Below the pieces are notes generated by a model. It had not been told where the DNA came from and did no database searches. It saw only the letters and a list, made by a program, of their open reading frames with translations. From contig OZ243038.1 of NCBI GenBank assembly GCA_965212005.1, positions 1 through 64,000 on the forward strand: 64,000 nt of DNA, read 5' to 3'. Both the position numbers and the translations under genes were made by a program. This DNA comes from G965212005 sp965212005 (GTDB lineage Bacteria; Pseudomonadota; Gammaproteobacteria; Porifericomitales; Porifericomitaceae). This document shows positions 43,432 to 55,623 of this stretch, piece after piece. Position 1 is the stretch's first letter. Every line of letters starts with the position of its first letter.

Positions 43432-44529
43432 TCAAAGTTTGCTGAAGCGGGCCTGGAAGCTTTCCAGTTGTTTTTGTTCGATGGCCCGGCGCAGCTCCCG
43501 CATCAGTGTTTGGTAGAAGTGCAGGTTATGAATGGTGTTGAGCCGCAGTCCCAGCACTTCCCGGCAGCGATCCAGGTGGTGCAGGTAGGCGCGGCTGTAG
43601 TGGCGGCAGGTATAGCAGTCGCACTGCGGATCGGGCGGCAGCTCGCTGTTTCGGTGCTGGGCGTTGCGCAGGCGCAGGATCCCATCGTGGGTATAGAGAC
43701 TGCCGTTGCGGGCGTTGCGCGTTGGGAGCACGCAATCGAACAGGTCTATGCCACGGCACACCGCCTGGACCAGCTCTGCCGGAGTGCCGACGCCCATCAG
43801 GTAGCGCGGGCTTTGCTCCGGCATATGCGGCGCCAGCCGCTCCAGGATCTGCAGCATCTGCCAGCGGGGCTCGCCCACGGACAGGCCGCCGATGGCATAG
43901 CCGTCAAAGCCCAGCTCCGTCAGCATGCCTAGCGATTGCTCGCGCAGTGGTGGATAGAGGCTGCCTTGAATGATGCCGAACAGGGCGGCGGGATGATCCT
44001 GGTGGAATTCCCGGCAGCGCCGCGCCCAGCGCATGGAAAGCTCCATGGAGGCGCGCGCCTTGGCCTCGCTGACCGGGTAGGGCGTGCAATCATCGAACAC
44101 CATCGTGATGTCGGAGCCGAGTTGTTGCTGTACCCGCATCGATTCCTCGGGTCCGAAAAATACCGCGGCTCCATCGACCGGGGATCGAAAATGCACGCCT
44201 TCCTCCTTGATGCGGCGTGTGGCGGCCAGGCTATAGACCTGGTAGCCGCCCGAATCGGTTAAAATGGGTCCATCCCAGTTCATGAACCGGTGCAGCCCGC
44301 CATGCCGGGCAATCCGTTCGGCTCCGGGGCGTAACATCAGGTGAAAGGCGTTGCTCAGAATGATCTCGCTGCCGCTGCTGCGCAGCTCTTCCGTAGAGAC
44401 GGCTTTAACGCTCGCCTGGGTGCCTACCGGCATGAACGCCGGGGTTTGCACGGCGGCTCGCGGCAGGTGCAGGCAGCCGCGGCGGGCGCAGCCGTCTTGC
44501 GCCAGGATCTCAAAGCGCAGCCGCCGCAT
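43432..44529 (-). CDS. tgt: tRNA-guanine transglycosylase
   Basis: Exchanges guanine 34 for preQ1 in tRNAs for Asn, Asp, His and Tyr. 365 residues; catalytic region ILTDSGGYQVYSL, nucleophile Asp in FDCVLPTRNARNG, and zinc site CDCYTCRHYSRAYLHHL (Cys-x-Cys-x2-Cys...His). Overlaps the end of queA, the next step of queuosine synthesis. Confidence 0.97.
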   Translation of the reverse strand: MRRLRFEILAQDGCARRGCLHLPRAAVQTPAFMPVGTQASVKAVSTEELRSSGSEIILSNAFHLMLRPGAERIARHGGLHRFMNWDGPILTDSGGYQVYSLAATRRIKEEGVHFRSPVDGAAVFFGPEESMRVQQQLGSDITMVFDDCTPYPVSEAKARASMELSMRWARRCREFHQDHPAALFGIIQGSLYPPLREQSLGMLTELGFDGYAIGGLSVGEPRWQMLQILERLAPHMPEQSPRYLMGVGTPAELVQAVCRGIDLFDCVLPTRNARNGSLYTHDGILRLRNAQHRNSELPPDPQCDCYTCRHYSRAYLHHLDRCREVLGLRLNTIHNLHFYQTLMRELRRAIEQKQLESFQARFSKL

Positions 44530-45599
44530 TAGTTTGGGGTCCGTGGTGTCAGCCCGGCAGGATGGGTCGGGCCGGGTGGCCGCGCGATCAGCATGGCATC
44601 GCCGTAGCTGTAGAAACGATAGCGCTGCGCGATCGCGTACCGGTAGGCGTGCAGCAGCGCTTCCCGACCGGCGAAGGCGCTGACTAAGACCAGCAGTGAG
44701 GATTCGGAGAGATGAAAATTGGTGAGCAGGGCGTCAATGACGCGGAAGCGGTAGCCCGGATAGATGTACAGCCCGGTCTCGCCCCGGCACGCCCGCAGGG
44801 CTCCTTCCTGCCCCGCCGTCTCCAGTGCCCGGGCGCTGGTAGTGCCGACGGCGATGACGCGACCGCCGCGCCGCCGGGTATCGCATACCCGCGCGCATAA
44901 TTCGGCGCTGACCTGGAAGCGTTCCCGGTGCATCCGGTGCGTTTGCACCTGCGTGCTGCGGATCGGCTGAAAAGTCCCCAGGCCCACGTGCAAGGTCAGG
45001 TAGGCGCAGTGCGTCCCGCCCGCCTCTATGCGTTGCAGCAGTTCGGTGCTGAAATGCAGCCCGGCGGTGGGCGCGGCGACCGCGCCCGGGTGCCGGGCGT
45101 AAACGGTCTGGTAGCGTTCCCGGTCCTGCGGCTCCGGGTCCCGGCCCAGGTAGGGGGGTAGCGGCACTTGCCCGTGCTGCTCCAGCAGGCTTTGGAAGGA
45201 GTCGGCGCCGCGCAGCCGGAGCGTGCTCAGCGCTCCCGCGCCTCGTTGCACTTCGCACTGCGCCCCGTCTGCCAGGTGGATCTGCGTGCCGGAGCGCAGC
45301 GGGCGGTTCGAGCCCAGCAGGGCCCGTGCCCGGTGAGGTTCCAGAATCCGCTCCACCAGGATTTCAATCCGGGCGCCGCCGGCCTTATGTCCGAGCAGGC
45401 GCGCCGGGATCACCTGGCTGTCGTTGAATACCAGCAGATCGTCCGGCCCCAGCAGCTCCGGCAGCGCGCTAAAGGGGTAATTTTCCAGCGCGCCGTTGCG
45501 TGGGTCGCAGTACAGCAGGCGACTGTCGGTCCGGCGCCCGGGCGGATAGCGGGCGATCAATTCAGTCGGCAGGCAGTAGTGAAAGTCGGAGCGTTGCAT
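44529..45599 (-). CDS. queA: S-adenosylmethionine:tRNA ribosyltransferase-isomerase
   Basis: Turns preQ1 in tRNA into epoxyqueuosine. 356 residues from ATG at 45599 (MQRSDFHYCLPTELIARYP), the E. coli length; an upstream in-frame ATG at 45620 is less likely. Motifs include LPELLGPDDLLVFNDSQVIP ARL and AAPTAGLHFSTELL, then HVGLGTFQPI. First gene of the minus-strand queA-tgt-yajC-secDF group. Confidence 0.96.
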   Translation of the reverse strand: MQRSDFHYCLPTELIARYPPGRRTDSRLLYCDPRNGALENYPFSALPELLGPDDLLVFNDSQVIPARLLGHKAGGARIEILVERILEPHRARALLGSNRPLRSGTQIHLADGAQCEVQRGAGALSTLRLRGADSFQSLLEQHGQVPLPPYLGRDPEPQDRERYQTVYARHPGAVAAPTAGLHFSTELLQRIEAGGTHCAYLTLHVGLGTFQPIRSTQVQTHRMHRERFQVSAELCARVCDTRRRGGRVIAVGTTSARALETAGQEGALRACRGETGLYIYPGYRFRVIDALLTNFHLSESSLLVLVSAFAGREALLHAYRYAIAQRYRFYSYGDAMLIARPPGPTHPAGLTPRTPN

Positions 45600-45988
45600 G
45601 GCCCCGCATACTAACAGCACCGATCGGAGCCTGTGGCCGGCCCGGTCGATGCCTGGCCGCGCCGCCGGGCGGGTACAGGCGCGGCCCCGGCGGCAACGGG
45701 CGCGCCGGTATTTTCGCGCCGACCCAATCCCGGCCCCCGCCGCCCCGGCCTTGCCGCCGGTTTCTGCTTGATTTTCCCGACCGGGGCGGGGTAGACTCCC
45801 GCTTCTTGCTTGGGCGGAGGCGTGGCTCCCACGATGGGGCCTGGAAAAGCCGTTTCATGGGTTCTCTCAGACTGCCTTTCAGCAATAGTTCAACGGTGCC
45901 CTGGATGACTGGGCGCGAAGTTGCCATGTCATTCCCCTGATCGGTTCGTGGGTGCGGCAAGGTGTTTCTCACAGTTTGAGGCCAGAGG
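45600..45988. other. Divergent region between queA and rpsL
   Basis: About 390 GC-rich bases expected to hold promoters for queA and the str operon; no clear -35/-10 pair was identified. A minus-strand frame starting MATSRPVIQGTVELL near 45927 has a fair ribosome-binding site but no family match and is not annotated. The rpoBC genes that often precede rpsL are not adjacent. Confidence 0.4.
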
Positions 45989-46363
45989 ATGCCGACCGTA
46001 AACCAGTTAGTGCGCAAGCCGCGCAAGCGTCAGCGGGCCAAGAGTAACGTGCCGGCGTTGCAGTCCTGTCCGCAAAAACGCGGAGTTTGTATATTGGTCA
46101 AAACGACCAAGCCGAAAAAACCGAACTCCGCGATGCGCAAAGTGGCCAGGGTGCGTTTGACCAACGGCTACGAAGTGACCACCTACATTGGCGGGGAAGG
46201 ACACAACCTGCAGGAACATTCCGTGGTCTTAATCCGGGGCGGGCGGGTCAAGGATCTGCCCGGCGTGCGCTACCACACGGTCCGCGGCACGCTGGATGCC
46301 TCCGGGGTCGCCGACCGGCGCCAGGGGCGCTCGAAATACGGCGTTAAGCAGCCACGCTCCTGA
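45989..46363 (+). CDS. rpsL: 30S ribosomal protein S12
   Basis: 124 residues. Decoding-centre loops PKKPNSAMRKVARVRLTNGY and RGGRVKDLPGVRYHTVRG are intact; the lysines linked to streptomycin sensitivity are present. First gene of the str operon. Confidence 0.98.
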   Translation: MPTVNQLVRKPRKRQRAKSNVPALQSCPQKRGVCILVKTTKPKKPNSAMRKVARVRLTNGYEVTTYIGGEGHNLQEHSVVLIRGGRVKDLPGVRYHTVRGTLDASGVADRRQGRSKYGVKQPRS

Positions 46364-46394
46364 TTTTCCCGGTATCCGCGTAACAAGACCTGCG

Positions 46395-46862
46395 ATGTCC
46401 AGAAGAAGAGTCATTGCCCGGCGCAAGATCATCCCCGAGCCTAAGTATGGGGACAGGACGCTGGCAAAATTCATTAACGTGGTGATGCGCAGCGGCAAGA
46501 AGTCCATCGCCGAGAAGATCGTCTATGGCGCGCTGGAGCACATCGGTGGCGCGAACGTGGTTCAGTTGGAGACCTTCCAGCAGGCCGTGGACAACGTGCG
46601 TCCGGTGGTGGAGGTCAAGTCCAGGCGGGTGGGAGGAGCTACCTACCAGGTGCCGGTGGAAGTGCGCGCGGATCGGGGCGGGGCGCTGGCCATGCGCTGG
46701 ATCGTGGAAGCCTCCAAGCATCGGCACGGCAAGAGCATGGCCCAGCGCCTGGCCGATGAATTGCAGGACGCCTCCCGACAGCGCGGCGGTGCCGTCAGGA
46801 AAAAGGAAGACACCCACAAAATGGCCGAGGCGAACAAGGCGTTTTCCCACTACCGTTGGTAG
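46395..46862 (+). CDS. rpsG: 30S ribosomal protein S7
   Basis: 155 residues from ATG at 46395 (MSRRRVIARRKIIPEPKYG); the upstream open frame overlaps rpsL and is not used. Contains GALAMRWIVEASKHR and ends FSHYRW, as in the family. Nucleates the 30S head. Confidence 0.98.
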   Translation: MSRRRVIARRKIIPEPKYGDRTLAKFINVVMRSGKKSIAEKIVYGALEHIGGANVVQLETFQQAVDNVRPVVEVKSRRVGGATYQVPVEVRADRGGALAMRWIVEASKHRHGKSMAQRLADELQDASRQRGGAVRKKEDTHKMAEANKAFSHYRW

Positions 46863-46886
46863 TGCTGAAGGCAATGGTGACTAGAC

Positions 46887-48989
<2,103 letters not shown>

Positions 48990-49027
48990 TCCTGATGTCT
49001 GCGTTTGATCCAAGTTTTTCGCAAGCC

Positions 49028-49046
49028 GATCGGTCAATGACCGATC
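49028..49046 (+). terminator. Hairpin between fusA and tuf
   Basis: GATCGGTC (49028-49035) pairs with GACCGATC (49039-49046), loop AAT, followed by a T-rich stretch TATTTTATTATTGCTTTTT from 49054. Reads as an intrinsic terminator or attenuator in the 126-base gap. Confidence 0.55.
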
Positions 49047-49115
49047 CCGGGGCTATTTTATTATTGCTTTTTCCCGACCGCGTTTGCGGGCGACAACTGG
49101 AGCAGGGCGGTAAGA

Positions 49116-50306
<1,191 letters not shown>

Positions 50307-50318
50307 TCGGCGTACAGG

Positions 50319-50351
50319 CAACGAGCAGGCAACGCGCAAACAACGAGCAGG
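50319..50351 (+). repeat. Three 11-bp units before rpsJ
   Basis: CAACGAGCAGG, CAACGCGCAAA, CAACGAGCAGG in tandem. The last unit ends 3 bases before the rpsJ start codon and includes its probable ribosome-binding site. Confidence 0.6.
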
Positions 50352-50354
50352 TAA

Positions 50355-50711
50355 ATGGAACTTCAAATCATCCGCATCCGCCTGAAGGCTTTTGATTATC
50401 GTCTGATCGATCGATCCACCCGTGAGATTGTTGACACCGTGGTGCGCACCGGGGCCCGGATCAAAGGTCCGGTTCCGCTGCCTACCCGCAAAGAGCGCTA
50501 CACGGTTTTGATCTCACCGCACGTAAATAAAGACGCCCGGGATCAATATGAGATCCGTACTCACAAGCGCATGCTCGATATTATCGTGAACCCGGAAGAA
50601 AATAATAAAACAGTGGACGCGCTGATGAAGCTGGATTTGTCCGCCGGCGTGGAGGTGCAGATCAAACTGCTTGATCGGGACAGCAATGCAAAAGAAGCCC
50701 TGGTGTCTTGA
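50355..50711 (+). CDS. rpsJ: 30S ribosomal protein S10
   Basis: 118 residues. The family core RIRLKAFDYRLIDRSTREIV to LMKLDLSAGVEVQIKL is complete, and a 14-residue tail (LDRDSNAKEALVS and neighbours) extends past the usual end near residue 103. First S10 operon gene. Confidence 0.97.
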   Translation: MELQIIRIRLKAFDYRLIDRSTREIVDTVVRTGARIKGPVPLPTRKERYTVLISPHVNKDARDQYEIRTHKRMLDIIVNPEENNKTVDALMKLDLSAGVEVQIKLLDRDSNAKEALVS

Positions 50712-50720
50712 GGAATTAGC

Positions 50721-51371
50721 GTGGCCCTGGGACTGGTAGGAATTAAGCGGGGCATGAGCCTGGTCTTCACCGAACAGAGGAGCTCGGTGCCGGTCACGGT
50801 GATCGAGGTGCTCCCGCATCGGCTGGTGGATACCTGCAAGCCGGACAAGCAGGGCTACCTGGCCGCCAGGCTGACCTGGGGCGAGCGCAGCCGCCGGCTG
50901 CGGCGCCCGCAGGTCGGCTGTTTCGATAAGGCTGGAGTAGAGCCGGGGCGCAACTTGCGCGAGTTTCGCCTGGAGCGCGAGGATGAATTGCCGCCGCCGG
51001 ACCAGGCGTTGACGGTGGCGCTGTTCCGGCAGGGGCAGAAAGTGGACGTCAGCGGCATTACCATCGGGAAGGGTTTTGCCGGCACCATCAAGCGCTGGAA
51101 GTTCAAGCGTGGCGGCTCCAGTCATGGCACCTCGCTGGCGCACCGCTCGGCGGGTTCCATCGGGCAATGCCAGACGCCCGGGCGGGTGTTCAAAGGCAAG
51201 AAGATGGCGGGCCATATGGGCAACGTCAGTCGCACGGTGCAAAATCTCGAGGTGGTGCGGGTGGACCCGGAGCATAACCTGCTGCTGGTCAAGGGAGCGG
51301 TGCCCGGGCCCAGCGGTTCGGACGTGGTGATCCGTCCCGCGATCAAGCAACGGCAGCGGCAAGAGCAGTGA
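50721..51371 (+). CDS. rplC: 50S ribosomal protein L3
   Basis: 216 residues, GTG start. Contains LVGIKRGMSLVFTE and the conserved GGSSHGTSLAHRSAGSIGQ and GKKMAGHMGN blocks. Confidence 0.97.
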   Translation: MALGLVGIKRGMSLVFTEQRSSVPVTVIEVLPHRLVDTCKPDKQGYLAARLTWGERSRRLRRPQVGCFDKAGVEPGRNLREFRLEREDELPPPDQALTVALFRQGQKVDVSGITIGKGFAGTIKRWKFKRGGSSHGTSLAHRSAGSIGQCQTPGRVFKGKKMAGHMGNVSRTVQNLEVVRVDPEHNLLLVKGAVPGPSGSDVVIRPAIKQRQRQEQ

Positions 51372-51988
51372 TGGAACTGGTGTTGCGCGCCTTCGATGCC
51401 GAGGAAATTTCTCGGGCGGCGGTTTCGGACCAGGTGTTTAACGCCGAATTCCGCGCCTCGCTGGTCCACCAGGTGGTAGTTGCCTGCCAGGCCCGGCAGC
51501 GCAGCGGAACCAAGGCGCAGAAAAGCCGTTCGCAGGCGCGCGGCGGCGGTCGCAAACCCTGGCGGCAAAAAGGGACCGGGCGCGCCCGGGCCGGCTCTAT
51601 CCGCAGTCCGATCTGGCGCGGCGGCGGGGTCACTTTTGCTGCCAGTCCGCGGGATTTCAGCCCCAAGATCAACCGCAAGATGTATCGCGGCAGTTTGCGC
51701 TCGATTTTTTCCGAACTGTTGCGACAAGGACGGCTCATCCCGGTGTCCGGGCTGCGCTTGTCGTCCCCGAAGACTCGTGAGTTGCTAACCAGGCTCAAGG
51801 CGCTGCAATTAACCAGCGTGCTGATCATCACCGATGAATTTTCCAGGGAACTGGCGCTGGCGGCGCGCAACCTTCCCGACGTCGCCGTGTGCTCGGTGGA
51901 GGAAATTGATCCGTACCTGCTGCTGCGTTTTGAGCGCGTGCTGATCTGCGACAAGGCGCTGCGGCGAGTGCAGGACTGGTTGTCGTGA
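51371..51988 (+). CDS. rplD: 50S ribosomal protein L4
   Basis: 205 residues from ATG at 51371, whose A is the last base of the rplC stop (TGATG). Loop region GTKAQKSRSQARGGGRKPWR and QKGTGRARAGSIRSPIWRGG is typical. L4 can regulate its operon in E. coli; no leader target was seen here. Confidence 0.96.
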   Translation: MELVLRAFDAEEISRAAVSDQVFNAEFRASLVHQVVVACQARQRSGTKAQKSRSQARGGGRKPWRQKGTGRARAGSIRSPIWRGGGVTFAASPRDFSPKINRKMYRGSLRSIFSELLRQGRLIPVSGLRLSSPKTRELLTRLKALQLTSVLIITDEFSRELALAARNLPDVAVCSVEEIDPYLLLRFERVLICDKALRRVQDWLS

Positions 51989-52284
51989 TGCGCGAGGAGT
52001 TATTGTGTTTGATCGAGGCGCCGGTGACCACCGAGAAAAGCGAGTCCTTGAGGCAGGCGCGGAACCAATACACGTTCCGGGTGCGTCGCTGCGCCGGCAA
52101 GCGGCAGATCAAGCGCGCCATTGAGACCGCCTTCAACGTACAGGTGGCATCGGTGCGCACCTGCACGGTCAAGGGCAAGGAACGCCGCTTCCAGGGCGTG
52201 TTGGGGCGAACTTCGAGTTGGAAGAAAGCGTACGTGAAGCTCAATGCCGATTCCCCGCCGATTGAGATGAGCGGCAATCCGTAG
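51988..52284 (+). CDS. rplW: 50S ribosomal protein L23
   Basis: 98 residues from ATG at 51988, overlapping the rplD stop by one base (TGATG). Shows LIEAPVTTEKSESL and YTFRVRRCAGKRQIKRAIE; exit-tunnel protein that contacts trigger factor and SRP. Confidence 0.95.
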   Translation: MREELLCLIEAPVTTEKSESLRQARNQYTFRVRRCAGKRQIKRAIETAFNVQVASVRTCTVKGKERRFQGVLGRTSSWKKAYVKLNADSPPIEMSGNP

Positions 52285-52371
52285 CCGCCGTGCCGATGCG
52301 TTCATGTTCCGTTTAGCGTTATTTTGCCGCCGGGTGCGCGCCACTGCCTGCTCCACGGGGAGGGCTGAAAG

Positions 52372-53202
52372 ATGCCGTTAGTGAAACGTAAGCCTTCCTC
52401 GCCCGGGGTGCGGGCGATGGTGCAGGTGCGTTCGCCGGGCCTGCATAAGGGCAAGCCTTTTGGGCCGCTGTTGGAGAAGAAAAAGCGGATCTCGGGGCGT
52501 AATAATGCGGGCCGGATCACCGTCCGGCACCGGGGTGGCGGCACCAGGAAGATGTATCGCCGGATCGACTTCAAGCGCGACAAGGACGGGATCCCGGCGC
52601 GCCTGGAACGGATCGAGTACGATCCGAACCGCTCCGCGCATATCGCGCTGCTGTTGTACCGGGATGGAGAGCGCCGCTATATTATCTGCCCCCAACAGGT
52701 GGAGTCCGGCACCGAACTGAACTCCGGGGCGGAGGCACCGATTCAATCCGGCAATTGCCTGAAATTAAACGATATCCCGGTGGGATCGATGGTACACTGC
52801 GTGGAGCTGAAGCCGGGCAAGGGTGCGCAGTTGGCCCGCAGTGCCGGTACCAGCGCCCAATTTGTTGCCAAGGAAGACGGGTATGCGATGTTGCGGTTGC
52901 GTTCCGGTACCGTCTGCAAGGTGCTGCTGCAATGCCGGGCTTCGCTGGGGGCGGTTTCCAACGCAGAGCATTCCCTGCGTTCCCTGGGCAAGGCCGGCGC
53001 GAAGCGTTGGCGCGGCATTCGTCCCACGGTCCGGGGCGTTGCGATGAATCCGGTCGATCACCCGCACGGCGGCGGAGAAGGCCGCAGTTCGGGCGGACGG
53101 CATCCGTCTACTCCCTGGGGCAAGCCGACCAAGGGTGGCAAGACCCGCAAGCGCAGGAACGTTCGTTCCACGGTGGTCCGGCAGCGGCGGCGGCGCGGCT
53201 AG
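52372..53202 (+). CDS. rplB: 50S ribosomal protein L2
   Basis: 276 residues. Contains RNNAGRITVRHRGGGTRKMY and the peptidyl-transferase-region block RGVAMNPVDHPHGGGEGRSS with the conserved histidine. Confidence 0.98.
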   Translation: MPLVKRKPSSPGVRAMVQVRSPGLHKGKPFGPLLEKKKRISGRNNAGRITVRHRGGGTRKMYRRIDFKRDKDGIPARLERIEYDPNRSAHIALLLYRDGERRYIICPQQVESGTELNSGAEAPIQSGNCLKLNDIPVGSMVHCVELKPGKGAQLARSAGTSAQFVAKEDGYAMLRLRSGTVCKVLLQCRASLGAVSNAEHSLRSLGKAGAKRWRGIRPTVRGVAMNPVDHPHGGGEGRSSGGRHPSTPWGKPTKGGKTRKRRNVRSTVVRQRRRRG

Positions 53203-53304
53203 CTTGTCTGTGTACCGGTTGTTTATGTCCGCATATTACGCCTGCCCGGGACCCTCGGCCGCGCAGCAAGGCGTGGGTGGCGCTGAATTCGGGGAGGGAA
53301 GTTC

Positions 53305-53583
53305 ATGCCGCGCTCAGTAAAAAAGGGACCCTTTGTGGATCATCACCTGCTGAAAAAAGTGGAGGTCGCCAACCAGGCCGGCGAGAAGCGTCCGATTAAG
53401 ACCTGGTCGCGCCGCTCAATGGTGATTCCGGAAATGGTGGGATTAACGATGGCGATACACAATGGCCGCCAACATGTGCCTGTCTATATCACCGAGAGCA
53501 TGGTCGGCAGAAAGCTGGGCGAGTTCGCCCCGACCCGGACCTTCAAAAGCCATTCCGGCGACAGAAAGAGCAAGGCCGGCTGA
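53305..53583 (+). CDS. rpsS: 30S ribosomal protein S19
   Basis: 92 residues: MPRSVKKGPFVDHHLLKKVE, KTWSRRSMVIPEMVGLTMAI, LGEFAPTRTF. A gap of 102 bases after rplB is long for the S10 operon. GGGGAGGGA precedes the start. Confidence 0.97.
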   Translation: MPRSVKKGPFVDHHLLKKVEVANQAGEKRPIKTWSRRSMVIPEMVGLTMAIHNGRQHVPVYITESMVGRKLGEFAPTRTFKSHSGDRKSKAG

Positions 53584-53584
53584 G

Positions 53585-53926
53585 ATGGCCCGGGCAGTAT
53601 ACAGAAACGCGCGCATTTCGCCCTATAAGGTCCGCTTGCTCGCCAACCGGATCCGCGCCGCGACGGTTAGCGAGGCCATCGATCAACTGGCTTTCAGTCC
53701 GCAGAAAGCCGCTGCCCTGCTGCGCAAGGTCCTGGAGTCGGCGGTGGACAACGCGGAAAAAAACGAGAACGCGGACGTCGATCTGCTGCAGGTGGAAAGT
53801 ATCCAGGTGGACCAGGGGCCGGTGATGAAGCGGTTGCGCCCGCGAGCCCGCGGTCGCGCTGATCGAATCCTGAAACGCTCCAGCCACATTACCGTGGTCG
53901 TGTCAGAAAGCAGCCAGGCGGGGTAG
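53585..53926 (+). CDS. rplV: 50S ribosomal protein L22
   Basis: 113 residues from ATG at 53585 (MARAVYRNARISPYKVRLLA), one base after the rpsS stop. The hairpin loop tip GPVMKRLRPRARGRADRIL lines the exit tunnel. The longer upstream frame overlaps rpsS and is rejected. Confidence 0.97.
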   Translation: MARAVYRNARISPYKVRLLANRIRAATVSEAIDQLAFSPQKAAALLRKVLESAVDNAEKNENADVDLLQVESIQVDQGPVMKRLRPRARGRADRILKRSSHITVVVSESSQAG

Positions 53927-53928
53927 TC

Positions 53929-54687
53929 ATGGGACAGAAAGTACACCCGATCGGGCTGCGTCTTGGGATCGTGAAGGACTGGACGTCCAAATGGTATGCC
54001 TCTTCCCGCAAGTATACCGAGTGTTTGCGGGTTGACTTGGAAGTGCGCAGCTACCTGATGAAAAAACTGGCTAACGCTTCGGTGAGTTGTATCCAGATTG
54101 AGCGCCCCACGAACAACGCCCGGATTATCATTCACACCTCGCGCCCTGGAATCGTCATCGGCAAGAAGGGAGAAGATATCGATCGGCTGCGCCGGATCCT
54201 GTCTGATATGATGGGCGCGCCGGTAACGATCAACGTGGAGGAGATCCGCAAGCCGGAACTTGACGCCTACCTGGTTGCGGAAAACGTTGCCCAGCAGATC
54301 GAGCGCCGCATCATGTTCCGCCGGGCCATGAAACGAGCCGTAACCAACACGATGCGCCTGGGTGCGAAGGGGATTCGGATTCACGTTAGCGGACGGCTGA
54401 ATGCGTTAGACATTGCCCGTTCGGAATGGTATCGTGAAGGGCGGATTCCGTTGCACACGCTGCAGGCTGACATTGACTACGGTTTTGCCGAGGCGCATAC
54501 TTCCTATGGGGCCATTGGGGTCAAAGTATGGATCCTGAAGGAAGATGTGTCCAAGCCGAGTGCCCCGGCAGAATCATCCTCTCCCCCGGGGGTAGCGGAA
54601 ACCGCCGAGGCCGTGCCCGCGCCGGAGGAGTCGGCGCCCGATCCCGCGGCGACGCCCGCGATGCCCGATGGGCCGCCCGAGTCCTGA
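53929..54687 (+). CDS. rpsC: 30S ribosomal protein S3, long tail
   Basis: 252 residues (usual about 210-235). MGQKVHPIGLRLGIVKDWTS and the KH motif VIGKKGEDIDRLRRIL are intact. After KVWILKED comes a tail of about 45 residues rich in Pro, Ala, Ser and Glu. Confidence 0.97.
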   Translation: MGQKVHPIGLRLGIVKDWTSKWYASSRKYTECLRVDLEVRSYLMKKLANASVSCIQIERPTNNARIIIHTSRPGIVIGKKGEDIDRLRRILSDMMGAPVTINVEEIRKPELDAYLVAENVAQQIERRIMFRRAMKRAVTNTMRLGAKGIRIHVSGRLNALDIARSEWYREGRIPLHTLQADIDYGFAEAHTSYGAIGVKVWILKEDVSKPSAPAESSSPPGVAETAEAVPAPEESAPDPAATPAMPDGPPES

Positions 54688-54709
54688 GTCGGCAGGCGGA
54701 GAATGATCC

Positions 54710-55123
54710 ATGCTGCAGCCGAAACGGACCAAGTACAGGAAGAGGCACAAGGGGCGCAACCGGGGCTTGGCCTCCGGGGGCGGGCGCGTCAGCTTCGGCG
54801 AATATGGTTTGCAGGCGTTGAGCCGGGCGCAGATTACGGCCCGCCAGATCGAGGCCGCACGCCGGGCCGTGACCCGGCACGTACGCCGCGGCGCGAAGAT
54901 CTGGATCCGCATCTTCCCCGACCATCCCATCACCCGCAAAGCCCTGGGCGAACGCATGGGGCGTGGTAAGGGTAAGGTGGAATTCTGGGTGGCGAACGTC
55001 AAGCCCGGCACGATGCTGTACGAGATCGAGGGCGTGCCCGAGACGCTGGCGCAGGAAGCGCTGCGCCGCGCCGCGATGAAACTGCCGGTCCGGACCGGCT
55101 TTATTCACAGAACGTTGGCGTAG
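54710..55123 (+). CDS. rplP: 50S ribosomal protein L16
   Basis: 137 residues: MLQPKRTKYRKRHKGRNRGL, RIFPDHPITRKALGERMGRG. The conserved arginine region near residue 80 (GRGKGKVEFW) is present. Confidence 0.97.
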   Translation: MLQPKRTKYRKRHKGRNRGLASGGGRVSFGEYGLQALSRAQITARQIEAARRAVTRHVRRGAKIWIRIFPDHPITRKALGERMGRGKGKVEFWVANVKPGTMLYEIEGVPETLAQEALRRAAMKLPVRTGFIHRTLA

Positions 55124-55129
55124 GAAACA

Positions 55130-55333
55130 GTGCAGGCGTCAGAGCTCAAAGGGAAAAGCAGCCAGGAACTCAAGCAAGTGCTGGCTGACCTGCTCCGCGA
55201 GCAGTTCAATCAGCGCCTGCAGTTGCGCCTGGGACAGGCTGGAAATCCGAGCGGATTGAAAAAGATGCGCCGCGACATTGCCAGGATAAAAACCGTGTTG
55301 CGGCAAAATGCCGCGCCGGAAGGAGTGCGCTGA
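55130..55333 (+). CDS. rpmC: 50S ribosomal protein L29
   Basis: 67 residues, GTG start at 55130. LKGKSSQELKQVLADLLREQ and RRDIARIKTVLRQ match the two-helix family. Confidence 0.94.
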   Translation: MQASELKGKSSQELKQVLADLLREQFNQRLQLRLGQAGNPSGLKKMRRDIARIKTVLRQNAAPEGVR

Positions 55334-55335
55334 AG

Positions 55336-55602
55336 ATGGAAAACGCCGAAACCAGGGCCAAGACACTGCTCGGCAGAGTCGTCGGCGGCAACATGGACAA
55401 GACGATTGCGGTATTGATCGAGCGCCGCGTGAAGCACCCGCTGTACGGGAAATACATTAAGCGGAGCACGAAGCTCCTGGTCCATGACGAGGCAAACGAA
55501 TGCAAGGTGGACGACCTGGTGATGATAGAGGCGTGCCGTCCGCTTTCGAAACGCAAAGCCTGGAGGCTCCGGCAGGTGCTCTCCGGCAGTAGAAACTCCT
55601 GA
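55336..55602 (+). CDS. rpsQ: 30S ribosomal protein S17
   Basis: 88 residues; GRVVGGNMDKTIAVLIERRV and KLLVHDEANECKVDDLVMIE, CRPLSKRKAWRL. Starts 2 bases after rpmC. Confidence 0.96.
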   Translation: MENAETRAKTLLGRVVGGNMDKTIAVLIERRVKHPLYGKYIKRSTKLLVHDEANECKVDDLVMIEACRPLSKRKAWRLRQVLSGSRNS

Positions 55603-55623
55603 ACCCGGTGGGAGAGGCGCGAC

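Noticed and set aside
45562..46026. Minus-strand frame with MATSRPVIQGTVELL and a fair ribosome-binding site
   Set aside because: No family match, Arg/Pro-rich low-complexity second half, and it runs into the queA start.
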